A stretch of DNA of 34,788 nt from Dehalococcoidia bacterium UBA1141 (GCA_002311385.1 DCAE01000027.1:1-34788), one strand, 5' to 3'. Positions 24,665-32,956 are shown, counted from the stretch's first letter. The notes: generated from the letters alone by a model not told the origin. A program made the numbers and translations.

Positions 24665-25777
24665 ATGGCTCAAGAGCCCATCAACTTGTTCGAGTATGAA
24701 GAGATTGCCAAGAGTCGTTTGGAACAAGGCCAGTACGACTTTATCGCCGGGGGCGCCACCGATGAGATAACCATCCGACGGACCAGGGCGGTTTTCGACT
24801 CCATCATGATGCGGCCACGCATGATGGTGGATATCAGCAAACGTGATGTGAGCACCACGGTCTTGGGCCAAAAGATTGATCTGCCGGTGATGATAGACCC
24901 GGCTGGCAACCACGGCGTTGCTCACGAAGACGCGGAGTTGGCAACGGCCAGGGCTGCTGGGGCTGCGGGCACGCTGATGGTGGTCAGTTCTCACGCCGCC
25001 AGAACCATGGAAGACGTGGCCGGTGCGGCCACGGGACCCTTATGGTTCCAGCAATATTTGTTCAGAGACCGAGGCTTGACACTGGAAATGGCGGCACGGG
25101 CCGAGGAAGCTGGATACACGGCCCTATGCCTGACTCTGGACGCCAAAGTATCGCCGAAGAGAGAGCGAAATATCCGAAACAACTACGTCGGACCGGCCTC
25201 ACCCAACTACGCTCAGTTGGACATGGGTACCCACAGTTGGCAATTCGCCGCCGACATGCCGGCAGGACCAAACGACATTCGCGACCCGGCATCTACTTGG
25301 GAGGACTTGGACTGGCTAGCCGCCAACATCCGCCTGCCTGTCGTTGTTAAGGGAATAATGACCGGTGAAGATGGCAAGTACAGCGCGGATCACGGGGCGA
25401 AAGGCGTGATTGTTTCCAATCATGGGGGGCGCTACCTGGATACTACCTTGGCGACGATAGAGGTGTTGCCAGAGGTCGTAAAGGCCGTGGACGGGAATGC
25501 CGAAGTTTATATGGATGGTGGCATCCGAAGAGGCACTGACATCTTCAAGGCTTTGGCCCTCGGCGCTAGATCGGTCTTGATTGGCCGTCCCCTCTTTTGG
25601 GGCTTGGCGGTAGATGGAGAAGCGGGGGTGGTGTCGATGCTGGGGATTCTAAAGAGCGAGTTGGACGCAACCATGGGAATGTGCGGACGAACAACAATTG
25701 ATAGCATCGACATGGACTGCCTAGCCACTGTTTCGCCCTTGCTGGCTCTGTTCCCCACTGCCCCGGACTTCCGGTAG
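24665..25777 (+). CDS. FMN-dependent alpha-hydroxy acid oxidase/dehydrogenase
   Basis: The 370-residue TIM-barrel protein matches the LldD / glycolate oxidase family. Visible signatures are WFQQYLFRDR (active-site tyrosine), LTLDAKVSPKRERNIRN, the catalytic histidine and arginine in VSNHGGRYLD, and FMN phosphate-binding DGGIRRGTDIFKALALGA with IGRPLFWGL. It oxidises an (S)-2-hydroxy acid to a 2-oxo acid, passing electrons to O2 or the respiratory chain. The usual glutamine of NHGGRQLD is tyrosine here, which may change specificity. ATG 24665 has GAGGTG upstream; an in-frame ATG at 24572 adds 31 unrelated residues. Confidence 0.92.
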   Translation: MAQEPINLFEYEEIAKSRLEQGQYDFIAGGATDEITIRRTRAVFDSIMMRPRMMVDISKRDVSTTVLGQKIDLPVMIDPAGNHGVAHEDAELATARAAGAAGTLMVVSSHAARTMEDVAGAATGPLWFQQYLFRDRGLTLEMAARAEEAGYTALCLTLDAKVSPKRERNIRNNYVGPASPNYAQLDMGTHSWQFAADMPAGPNDIRDPASTWEDLDWLAANIRLPVVVKGIMTGEDGKYSADHGAKGVIVSNHGGRYLDTTLATIEVLPEVVKAVDGNAEVYMDGGIRRGTDIFKALALGARSVLIGRPLFWGLAVDGEAGVVSMLGILKSELDATMGMCGRTTIDSIDMDCLATVSPLLALFPTAPDFR

Positions 25778-25896
25778 AAGCTTGTCCGGCCGACAGCCTT
25801 AGAATGACAATCGAGAGACATTGCCAGGCTTTCGGCGAAAGTTAGCCGCAAACGAGAATCACAAATCCGTAGTACGTTTTCTTGGGGAGGATAGAA

Positions 25897-26259
25897 ATGG
25901 ATGAGATTATCGCATTGGAGAACCGGCGCATCGAGGCCATGACAAAGCTGGACACTCAGGCTTTGGATGAAATTCTGGCAGACGATTTGAGCTACGTTCA
26001 CTCAACGGCCAGGGTTGAGACCAAAGCCGAGTTCATAGCCGCTTTGACTTCGGGACGTACTAAATACCAGTCCATCGAGCGGGATGATGTGGATGTCCGC
26101 CAGTACGGTGAGACGGCAGTGGTCACGGGCCGCGCCAAATTTCACGTCAACGCCAATGGCAATGACGTAAGGTTCCAAGTCAGGTTCACCGATGTCTACG
26201 CCAAGAGGGACAACGTCTGGCGGATGGTGGCGTGGCAGTCAACCAAGCTCCCAGACTAA
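25897..26259 (+). CDS. NTF2-like/SnoaL-type nuclear transport factor 2 family protein (DUF4440-like)
   Basis: The 120-residue protein has the alpha+beta NTF2-like pattern: an N-terminal helix pair (ALENRRIEAMTKLDTQALDE), ILADDLSYVHSTARVETKAEF, and the C-terminal strands RFTDVYAKRDNVWRMVAWQS. Members bind or isomerise small hydrophobic molecules or act as accessory domains; no catalytic set can be named. GGGGAGG at 25883-25889 sets ATG 25897 as the start rather than the upstream TTG. It lies about 120 bases after the FMN oxidase and 93 bases before the MBL hydrolase on the same strand, so the three may form a unit. Confidence 0.85.
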   Translation: MDEIIALENRRIEAMTKLDTQALDEILADDLSYVHSTARVETKAEFIAALTSGRTKYQSIERDDVDVRQYGETAVVTGRAKFHVNANGNDVRFQVRFTDVYAKRDNVWRMVAWQSTKLPD

Positions 26260-26352
26260 TTTCCGTATCGGCCATGGTGATGGCGGGTCCGTCCAAAAAC
26301 CCGCCGTATCGGATCAATACCCTGACTAGCTAGTCGCCATTAGGAGGCTCAT

Positions 26353-27153
26353 ATGCCTAGTTACTCGATAAATGTCGGCAACGTGGAGTTGGTGTCCATC
26401 AGCGACGGATTCCCCACCAGATCGCCGCTCATGCCCTTCCCGGACACGACTATTGAGCAATGGCGGGAATTCCCGGAACTCATGAAGGAAAACGACCAAA
26501 TCGGCAGCAGGTACGGCACTACCGCTGTCCGTTCCGGCGGCAAGCTCATCATCGTGGATACGGGACTGCAAGCGCCAGATGGCATCCTGATGGAGGACAT
26601 GAAGGCCAAGGGAGTGCACCCGCAAGAGGTAGACTTAGTCGTGTTTACCCACCTGCATCCCGACCATGTGGGCTGGAACCTGACCGCAGGAAAGCCGACC
26701 TTTCCCAAGGCCCGTTACCTGATTCCGCAGAGGAACTGGGACTATTGGACCAAGCCTGAGGTAGTGAAAGACGCAGAACATATCAGAAACCAGGTGCTAC
26801 CTCTAAAAGACCATGGCGTCATAGAGTTTATGGGCGATGACTACCAGATTACCGACGAGTTGACTGCGGTCTCGACGCCGGGCCACACGCCGGGGCACGT
26901 GTCCATATTGATTGACTCTCAGGGAGAGAGGGCCTATATACTGGGGGATGTGGCCCACAGCCCGGCCCAGGCTCACTACACCGACTGGTGTCCCATATTC
27001 GATGTTGAGCCGGACCTGTCCCGAAAGACCCGCCATCAGGTACTGGACATGCTGGAAGCTCGAGGGATCTTGGTGTCTGCCGGGCATTTCCCGGATCCTG
27101 GTTTCGGTCATTTTGTCAAAGGCGAAAGCCGCAGGATGTGGCAAGGGATTTAA
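26353..27153 (+). CDS. MBL-fold metallo-hydrolase
   Basis: The 266-residue protein is a metallo-beta-lactamase-fold hydrolase. H100-x-H102-x-D104-H105 (THLHPDHVGWN), H182 in GHTPGHVSI, D199 in LGDVAHSP, and a final histidine in SAGHFPDPGFGHF give a dinuclear metal site. The sequence type resembles lactonase-like and general hydrolase members that act on esters or lactones. AGGAGG lies just before the ATG. It ends at a very strong terminator. A lactone substrate arising from the 2-hydroxyacid or enolase-type chemistry nearby is possible but only a guess. Confidence 0.9.
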   Translation: MPSYSINVGNVELVSISDGFPTRSPLMPFPDTTIEQWREFPELMKENDQIGSRYGTTAVRSGGKLIIVDTGLQAPDGILMEDMKAKGVHPQEVDLVVFTHLHPDHVGWNLTAGKPTFPKARYLIPQRNWDYWTKPEVVKDAEHIRNQVLPLKDHGVIEFMGDDYQITDELTAVSTPGHTPGHVSILIDSQGERAYILGDVAHSPAQAHYTDWCPIFDVEPDLSRKTRHQVLDMLEARGILVSAGHFPDPGFGHFVKGESRRMWQGI

Positions 27154-27182
27154 GTTCGTGTAACCAACTAGGCTGGAGATGC

Positions 27183-27221
27183 AAAGAGCCCCGATTCCAT
27201 ATTGGAATCGGGGCTCTTTCT
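27183..27221 (+). terminator. strong intrinsic terminator
   Basis: A perfect 17-bp stem (27183-27199 with 27203-27219), AAAGAGCCCCGATTCCA on the 5' arm and a three-base loop, runs into CTTTCTTT. The A-run/T-run symmetry allows bidirectional use. Confidence 0.92.
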
Positions 27222-27224
27222 TTG

Positions 27225-27265
27225 ATATTGGATTAGGGATATTGGATTAGGGACATTGGATTATG
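27225..27265. repeat. 14-bp tandem repeat, about three copies
   Basis: ATATTGGATTAGGG occurs at 27225-27238 and 27239-27252 exactly, followed by the diverged ACATTGGATTATG at 27253-27265. It lies directly behind the terminator. The rest of the spacer to 27389 contains a CTCCCCTT/AAGGGGAG hairpin (27292-27309) and a GTCCTGAGCCCGCCGAAAGG string like a dispersed repeat. Confidence 0.85.
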
Positions 27266-27389
27266 AAAGGAGTTTACCCCCTTCTCTAACGCTCCCCTTC
27301 AAAGGGGAGAGGACCGGCCCCTCGCAACGCAAGTTCAGTCTGTCCTGAGCCCGCCGAAAGGCTGGGGAGAATTTTCAATAACTAGACTA

Positions 27390-27833
27390 TTAGGCTTTGA
27401 CCGGCTCACCTTGGGTCAGGAGTTGCTCCAGAGGCGTGTCCTTGTACTCGGGAGCAAAGGCGCACAGTTCAATCTCGATGCCATCGGGGTCCCGGACGTA
27501 CAGGCCCTTGATCTCTCCGTGGTCACCGAAACCTGCAATCTCTACCCCCAATTCCTGGGTCAGACGGTAGGCCTCTTTAATGTCCTCGATGGAATCGAAC
27601 TCGTAGGCGAGGTGGTACATGCCGACCCTGTTGGCCTCTGGGCCGGGAGCGTCCGCGCCTACGTTGGAGATTGCCAGGTCATGGTCGGTGTCTTCGTTAC
27701 TGCGGAAGAAAACCATCCGGTCTCCGCCCCGGCCCTTTACCTCCAAGCCCAAGAACTTAGTGTAAAACTCTTCGGAGCGCTTCAGGTCTCGCACTCGAAG
27801 GACTACGTGCCCCAAACGTGTTGGTTTAATCAT
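27390..27833 (-). CDS. VOC family protein (glyoxalase / extradiol dioxygenase-like)
   Basis: The 147-residue protein has paired beta-alpha-beta-beta-beta modules of the vicinal oxygen chelate superfamily. Metal ligands would be H9 (LGHVVLRV), H74 (GMYHLAYEF) and E122 (DPDGIEIEL). The sequence resembles single-domain catechol 2,3-dioxygenase-like proteins more than glyoxalase I. It may cleave a ring or transform a small electrophile. AGGAGG precedes the ATG. It is on the same strand as the XDH, GMC and glutaredoxin-DinB genes upstream, with a 142-base gap. Confidence 0.88.
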   Translation of the reverse strand: MIKPTRLGHVVLRVRDLKRSEEFYTKFLGLEVKGRGGDRMVFFRSNEDTDHDLAISNVGADAPGPEANRVGMYHLAYEFDSIEDIKEAYRLTQELGVEIAGFGDHGEIKGLYVRDPDGIEIELCAFAPEYKDTPLEQLLTQGEPVKA

Positions 27834-27909
27834 ATCTAGCCTCCTGTTAAAGCCATTTGGGCTGAAAGCTTCTTTGCCTGTTTGTTAAAAAAACCCAAGT
27901 CGCCACACG

Positions 27910-27957
27910 GGAAATTACCTGCGATATTACATGGGATCTTACATGGGATATTAAATG
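27910..27957. repeat. 12-bp tandem repeat, four copies
   Basis: Units GGAAATTACCTG, CGATATTACATG, GGATCTTACATG and GGATATTAAATG lie head to tail (consensus GGATATTACATG) between the XDH stop and the VOC gene start. The third and fourth units differ from consensus by one base each. The repeat sits in the region that would hold the VOC promoter. Confidence 0.8.
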
Positions 27958-27975
27958 GAATGGTGCCTCTCCCAA

Positions 27976-30282
27976 TTAGCCGGAGTTTTTTGCTTCCAGT
28001 GCATCCAGAATGGCCCCTGGAGTCATGGGCAGCTTGGTCATTCGCACACCCACGGCTCGGTAGATTGCGTTGGAGAGGGCCGCCAAGGGAGGAATAATCG
28101 GCGCTTCACCGACACCCCGCAGGCCGAAGGGATGCCTGGGATTGGGTACCTCGGTTATCACCGTGTCCACCATGGGAATGTCCAAGATGGTGGGCATGCG
28201 GTAGTCTAAGAAACTTGAGTTAGCCATGGTGCCGTCGGGATTATAGAAATACTCTTCGTTCAACGCCCAGCCGATGCCCTGTACGGTGCCGCCCTGCATC
28301 TGCCCTTCCACGTAGTCCTTATGAACGGCAGTGCCAGCGTCAATAAATGCTGTGCAGCGCAGGATATCCACTTTGCCGGTCTCCGGGTCCACCTCCACGT
28401 CTATGATGTTCCCGGCGATGATTGGCCCGATGCCGGTGGAAGTAGTCCCCACGGAACAGGAAATCGGCCCACCCGTCCGCAACTGCCTGGACGCTAGTTC
28501 CTTGAAGGTCAGCTTGTCTTCGGGGTTTTTCTTGAAGATGAACGTCCCATCAACAAACTCCACGTCCTCTACTTGAGCCTCCCAAATCAGGGCCGCTCGA
28601 CCGGACATTTCCTTAATCACGGCTTCGGCGGCGGCGATGGCTGCCAGACCCGTGTCGAAGGCGGTACGGCTGCCCCCGGTGACCCCCGTCCAGCCGATGG
28701 CGTCCGTGTCGACAACGGTTGGCGCCACGTCCTCGGCCCGCAGCCCCAGAATCTCGGCGGCCTGCATGGCCACGGCGGTCCGGCTACCGCCGATGTCCAC
28801 CGAGCCGGTAATCAGGTTAATCGTCCCGTCGCTGTTCACATTGATGGTGGCAGCGGACGCTTGACCGCCCTGCCACCGGTAACCCACGGCCACTCCCCTA
28901 CCCTGGTTGGGTCCGGAAAGAGGCGCTGTGTAATGGGGATGTGCTTTCATCTCCTCTTCCATCTCTCGGCAGCCAAACACGTTGTGGGGCACGCCGGTGG
29001 GTGCACGGTCGCCCTCTTTGACGGCGTTCATCAGGCGGAAGTCCATGGGGTCGATTCCCAGTTTTTCCGCCAATTCATCTATCACCGGTTCTACGGCGAA
29101 AGCGCCTTGAGGCTGGCCAGGCGCTCGGTATGCTTGAACCTTCTGCTTGTTGCAAACGATGTCGTAGCCGTCCACCAGCAGGTTTTCGATATTGTACGGT
29201 CCGGTGGCCGCCATTGTTCCACCGCCTACAGGGGAGCCGGGGAAGGCTCCGGCTTCATAGGCCATGTAGAGTTGGGCTGCGGTTATCTTTCCGCTCTTGG
29301 TTGCCCCAATCTTGCACCTAATGTGGGTGGCCGACGTGGGGCCGGTGCCTTCAAATACCTCTTTTCGGGTCATCACTATTTTCACCGGGCGTCCGCTCTT
29401 CTTGGACAGTACTGCGGCCACCGGTTCTAGATAAGTGGTAATCTTTGCGCCAAAACCGCCTCCAATCTCTGTGGGAACTACTTTGACGGCGGATTCGGGC
29501 AGGTCCAGTATTGCCGCACAAGAGGACCTGATGGCAAATGCGCCCTGGGTGCAGGTCCAGATGGTCAACCGTCCGTCTTGAGACCAAACGGCAGTGGACG
29601 CGTGGGGCTCTATGTAGCCTTGGTGCACGGTCTCGGTATCGAATTCACGTTCAACGATGACATCGGCCTCGGCAAAGCCCTTTTCGATGTCGCCCAGTTT
29701 GTGCTGAATGTGGGCCGCCACGTTGCCTTTGACCCCGGTGTCTTCACCCCTGACGAATCGCTCCACCCGGAACATCGTGGTCAGGTTTTCATGGAGGATG
29801 GGTGCGTCATCTTTCAGAGCGTCGTGGAGGGTTAATACCGTTGGCAGGACTTCGTAGTCAACATTAATCAGGTTGATGGCCTCTTCGGCCACGTGAGCGT
29901 TCACGGCGGCGACAGCGGCCAAAGCGTGGCCTTTGTAAAGAGCTTTTTCGCTGGCCAGCACGTGCTCCGCCATCAGCCTAGCCGTGCCTTGAGCTTCCGA
30001 CAAGTCGATTACTTGATCCTCGATGATGGGGAAATCCTTGGATGTGCATACAGCGAATACACCGGGCAGAGCCTCGGCCTTGCTGGTGTCGATTGACCGA
30101 ATTCGGGCATGGGCATGGGCGCTGCGCAGTACCCTGCCATGGAGCATGCCGGTTAATTGGGTATCTGCCCCGTATTTGGCTGCGCCGGTAACTTTGTCCA
30201 CGCCGTCATGGCGGATGGGGCTGGTGCCAATGACCTTGTATTTGCTGGAACTAGCGCTCTGACGGTCTCTTGTGGTTGTCAT
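27976..30282 (-). CDS. xanthine dehydrogenase family protein, molybdopterin-binding large subunit
   Basis: The 768-residue protein is a full molybdenum hydroxylase large subunit. It opens with HDGVDKVTGAAKYGAD (aldehyde oxidase a/b hammerhead domain) and carries GGGFGAKI, QAYRAPGQPQGAFAVEP and the late GVGEAP with catalytic glutamate E726. The loop AYRAPGQP lacks the AYxCSFR signature of CO dehydrogenase, so it is an aldehyde/N-heterocycle-oxidase-like enzyme. It normally works with an FAD subunit and a 2Fe-2S subunit; neither is adjacent. An AAGGGGA SD precedes the ATG. It sits 176 bases downstream of the GMC gene on the same strand. Substrate is unknown. Confidence 0.9.
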   Translation of the reverse strand: MTTTRDRQSASSSKYKVIGTSPIRHDGVDKVTGAAKYGADTQLTGMLHGRVLRSAHAHARIRSIDTSKAEALPGVFAVCTSKDFPIIEDQVIDLSEAQGTARLMAEHVLASEKALYKGHALAAVAAVNAHVAEEAINLINVDYEVLPTVLTLHDALKDDAPILHENLTTMFRVERFVRGEDTGVKGNVAAHIQHKLGDIEKGFAEADVIVEREFDTETVHQGYIEPHASTAVWSQDGRLTIWTCTQGAFAIRSSCAAILDLPESAVKVVPTEIGGGFGAKITTYLEPVAAVLSKKSGRPVKIVMTRKEVFEGTGPTSATHIRCKIGATKSGKITAAQLYMAYEAGAFPGSPVGGGTMAATGPYNIENLLVDGYDIVCNKQKVQAYRAPGQPQGAFAVEPVIDELAEKLGIDPMDFRLMNAVKEGDRAPTGVPHNVFGCREMEEEMKAHPHYTAPLSGPNQGRGVAVGYRWQGGQASAATINVNSDGTINLITGSVDIGGSRTAVAMQAAEILGLRAEDVAPTVVDTDAIGWTGVTGGSRTAFDTGLAAIAAAEAVIKEMSGRAALIWEAQVEDVEFVDGTFIFKKNPEDKLTFKELASRQLRTGGPISCSVGTTSTGIGPIIAGNIIDVEVDPETGKVDILRCTAFIDAGTAVHKDYVEGQMQGGTVQGIGWALNEEYFYNPDGTMANSSFLDYRMPTILDIPMVDTVITEVPNPRHPFGLRGVGEAPIIPPLAALSNAIYRAVGVRMTKLPMTPGAILDALEAKNSG

Positions 30283-30395
30283 TTGATTCCCCTTAAACTT
30301 TTAAGATATTAACGGGTTTAGTGCCTAACCCGGTTCGTGTAAGTGTCCTTCACCCTAACCGGTGCCGGTGTCAACTGTTCTGGGTGAGGCGTTTC

Positions 30396-30418
30396 CTGGA
30401 TTCCGGCCTTCGCGGGAA
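30396..30418. repeat. dispersed palindromic repeat, copy B (inverted)
   Basis: CTGGATTCCGGCCTTCGCGG and the next three bases are the reverse complement of the element at 4809-4831 with two mismatches in 23. It lies between the GMC stop and the XDH start. Confidence 0.55.
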
Positions 30419-30458
30419 AGGCGAGGCTAAGCGAGACAAAATTGGGTGCCTCTCTTGG

Positions 30459-32006
30459 TCAGTTACCTTGCAGTATGAAGTCGGAGACGCGCTCCCCAAT
30501 CATCATAGTGGTAACGTTGGTGTTGGCTCTTATGCAGTCAGGCATGATGGATGCGTCTACAACGCGCAGACCTTGTATTCCATGGACTCGGCCGTATTGG
30601 TCGACCACCGCCATTGGGTCGGTGGACGGCCCCATCTTACAGGTGCAGGATATGTGCTGTGAGGTGCTGACTTCCCGCATAATCCATGAGTCTAATTTTT
30701 CGTTGGAATTCAGCACATCGTCTGGCGGCTCCAAGCGCTCTTGGATGATATTAGCAAACTCTTTGCTTTCGCCTAGTTTCACGCACAATCGGATGCCCTC
30801 CCTCAGACGCTCACGGTCGGACTCGTTCTCCAAGTAGTGATATTCCAGCGAGGGTTGGACTGTGGGGTCGATGGTGGTGAGTTTAAGCTCGCCGGCGCCT
30901 TCCGCCAACTGGATTCCCACTGTCATGCGGATGCCCACCGGCTCCATCCGGCTTCCCCCCTGATTGACTCGGCCTGTAGCGAAGGACTGCATGGAAATCT
31001 TCATGTCGTTTCGCAGCCCCGACCCATCGGCAGTGTAGCGCAACGCCACTTGCATACGAGGGGCCACGCCGTCTAGTTCAAACCCTTCTTTGGTGCGCCA
31101 GGTGACCCAAGTAAGGGGATGGTCCCGCATGTTCTGACCCACACCGGGAAGGTGGGCTACAACGGGTATGCCCAAGCTCTTGAGGTGCTCCGCCGGGCCG
31201 ATGCCCGAGAGCAAGAGAGCCTGGGGTGAGCCGATGGCGCCGGCGCTGAGGATTATCTCATCGCTTTCCACCACAAACTTCTGACCACCGCTCTCCACCT
31301 CGATTCCCGTTGCTCTTGTGCCGTCGAATATTAACCGGTGGACGGTGCAGTTGGCGCGAATGCTCAGGTTCATCCGGTGCCTGGCCGGGTCCAAGTAACC
31401 CAATGCGGTGCTGAATCGGATGCCATTGGGGTTATTTAGAGGAATAGCGCCAACTCCGGTCGAATCCGGATGGTTGTGGTCTTCGGTGTCGGGGAAACCG
31501 GCAGTCAGACAAGCGTTATAAAACGCCTCTTGGGCCGGGAGCCACGTCTCCCTTTTGAAACGGTGGGCGATAATCGGCCCGTCGTTGCCGTGGAAATCAT
31601 CGTGGAAGTCCGTGTCGGTTTCCAGCTTCCGAAAGAATGGAAGCAATTTCTGGAAGTTCCACTGGTCGTTGCCCTCGGCGGCCCAAGAGTCATAGTCTTC
31701 GGGGACGCCACGCAAGAAGACCTGGCCGTTGATGGCGCTGGAGCCTCCGGTAACCTTGCCTCTGGGAACCAACATGGGCGGGGAGGTTTCGGTGCCCTTG
31801 CCGATGAACTGCCAGTTATGGTCACTTACCATAATGTCGATTTCCGTGGCATATCCGAACTTTACTTCCTCGGGCAGGTGCTCGAACTCGGGATAGTCCG
31901 GTCCCGCCTCCAAGACCAGCACGGACCTTTGTGGGTCCTCGGACAGCCGGGATGCCAAGATGGAGCCCGCTGAACCCGCCCCCACGATTATCACGTCATA
32001 TTTCAT
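30459..32006 (-). CDS. GMC family oxidoreductase (choline dehydrogenase-like)
   Basis: The 515-residue flavoprotein has the FAD-binding GAGSAG at 9-14 followed by LASRLSEDP, the VTGGSSAINGQVFLRG second GMC motif, ILSAGAIGSPQALLLSGIGP (GMC signature 2), and a C-terminal active site with H451 (QHISCTCKMG) and N497 (RANTNVTTMMIGE). It oxidises a primary or secondary alcohol. Together with the downstream aldehyde-oxidase-like XDH it could form an alcohol to aldehyde to acid route; that is inference from adjacency. It begins 49 bases downstream of the glutaredoxin-DinB stop, so the two may share a transcript. Confidence 0.92.
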   Translation of the reverse strand: MKYDVIIVGAGSAGSILASRLSEDPQRSVLVLEAGPDYPEFEHLPEEVKFGYATEIDIMVSDHNWQFIGKGTETSPPMLVPRGKVTGGSSAINGQVFLRGVPEDYDSWAAEGNDQWNFQKLLPFFRKLETDTDFHDDFHGNDGPIIAHRFKRETWLPAQEAFYNACLTAGFPDTEDHNHPDSTGVGAIPLNNPNGIRFSTALGYLDPARHRMNLSIRANCTVHRLIFDGTRATGIEVESGGQKFVVESDEIILSAGAIGSPQALLLSGIGPAEHLKSLGIPVVAHLPGVGQNMRDHPLTWVTWRTKEGFELDGVAPRMQVALRYTADGSGLRNDMKISMQSFATGRVNQGGSRMEPVGIRMTVGIQLAEGAGELKLTTIDPTVQPSLEYHYLENESDRERLREGIRLCVKLGESKEFANIIQERLEPPDDVLNSNEKLDSWIMREVSTSQHISCTCKMGPSTDPMAVVDQYGRVHGIQGLRVVDASIMPDCIRANTNVTTMMIGERVSDFILQGN

Positions 32007-32055
32007 CGTCTTGCCTCTATCAGTGCGCCGGAATCTGGGTTACTAGATTCCTAAT

Positions 32056-32817
32056 CTAGATTAATGTGGACGGCGTAACTATTCCTTCAAGGTCGGCTTC
32101 GGTCGCTTGGTCCACCAAAGTGATGCCAAGATTAGTCTCCATGTGCCAATAGAGTTGCTTTAGATGGTGGGTGCTGTGGCTGAGAATGATATTCAGCAGC
32201 TCCAACACTGTGACTTCGCCACCGTAGTGGGCCGGGACGACCCGGTCAAATGATTGGGTATCGCCGCTGGCCAAGAACTTCACGATCGCCTGCCGGACTC
32301 CGTCGCCATATTCAGCTACTTCTTCCACCGAGGTCACCGTACTTAAGCGATCGTCCGAAGCCTTCATGTCATCGGTGCTCATGCTGCCGTGGGTGTGGCT
32401 ATTGAGGGCCAACTCGGGGAAGGACAGGACGTGCATGACGGTCTTGCGCAGAGTCCATTCTCGCCAAGGCACCATCTCCTGTAGCTGAGCGTCGGAGAGT
32501 TGTCTTGCCGCCCCGATTGCGGCCTTCAGCATCACGTCGTATTTGTCGGAGAGCCAGTCGGTCTTGCCGGAAAGGTCCACGCTGATATCCAGCTTCAGCG
32601 CCGGAATCAACTTCTTGGGGTAGTAGCCGATTATGACCACATCATCGTCGATAATGGTGGCTGGCAATGACTTTATTTCACGGCGCTTGAGGTCTTCCTG
32701 AGCGGCCTCGTCGCTGGGCACATCGTGGTGTTCATACTGAACACCATTGGACGTAAGAAACTCTTCCAACGTCCGGCAACTGAATCAACCAGGGTGGGTG
32801 TATACGTGTACCGCCAT
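32056..32817 (-). CDS. glutaredoxin-like/DinB fusion protein, probable selenoprotein (UxxC)
   Basis: From ATG 32817 (SD GGGGAGG five bases upstream) the frame reads MAVHVYTHPG, then TGA at 32785-32787, then FSCRTLEEFL and on without another stop to 32056: 253 residues if TGA is read. The TGA falls on the first cysteine of the thioredoxin-fold motif, giving U11-F-S-C14; the cis-proline is P52 in LPATIIDD. Residues from about 85 form a DinB/YfiT-like four-helix bundle with metal histidines H129, H214 and H218. DinB relatives include thiol S-transferases, so a thiol-redox role fits. A SECIS-shaped hairpin follows the TGA. Without readthrough, the only start is TTG 32769 with no SD and no redox site. 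The alternative is a simple nonsense mutation of TGC/TGT. Confidence 0.75.
32749..32774 (-). promoter_or_regulatory. candidate bacterial SECIS element
   Basis: Ten bases after the TGA, on the minus strand, GGACGT (32774-32769) pairs with ACGTCC (32754-32749). A 5' bulge TGG (32768-32766) follows, then AAGA (32765-32762) pairs with TCTT (32758-32755) and closes a GTT loop (32761-32759). The bulge beginning with U and the GU in the apical loop, about 23 bases after the TGA, match what is known of the E. coli fdhF SECIS recognised by SelB. Confidence 0.65.
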
Positions 32818-32956
32818 TGGTTCCTCCCCGATATTTTTGATTATCTGGCTTTGATGACGACTCGGCGTGCGAGTGCCAAAGCGTTGTTTCCAATCTGCAA
32901 GTTGTTGCTAATCTGCAAATAGTAACGGCTAGGAGAAAGATTTGTCCAGAAGCGGT

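Noticed and set aside
27225..27957. CRISPR array from the short repeats
   Set aside because: The repeats are tandem, 12 and 14 bp, without spacers, and no cas genes are present.
28573..29430. 285-codon plus-strand ORF
   Set aside because: It is antisense to the well-supported XDH large subunit and shows no domain.
32056..32769. Starting the DinB protein at TTG 32769 and ignoring the TGA
   Set aside because: TTG 32769 has no SD and would cut off the redox motif and first strand of a thioredoxin fold, whereas ATG 32817 has an excellent SD and the sequence before the TGA is clearly glutaredoxin-like.
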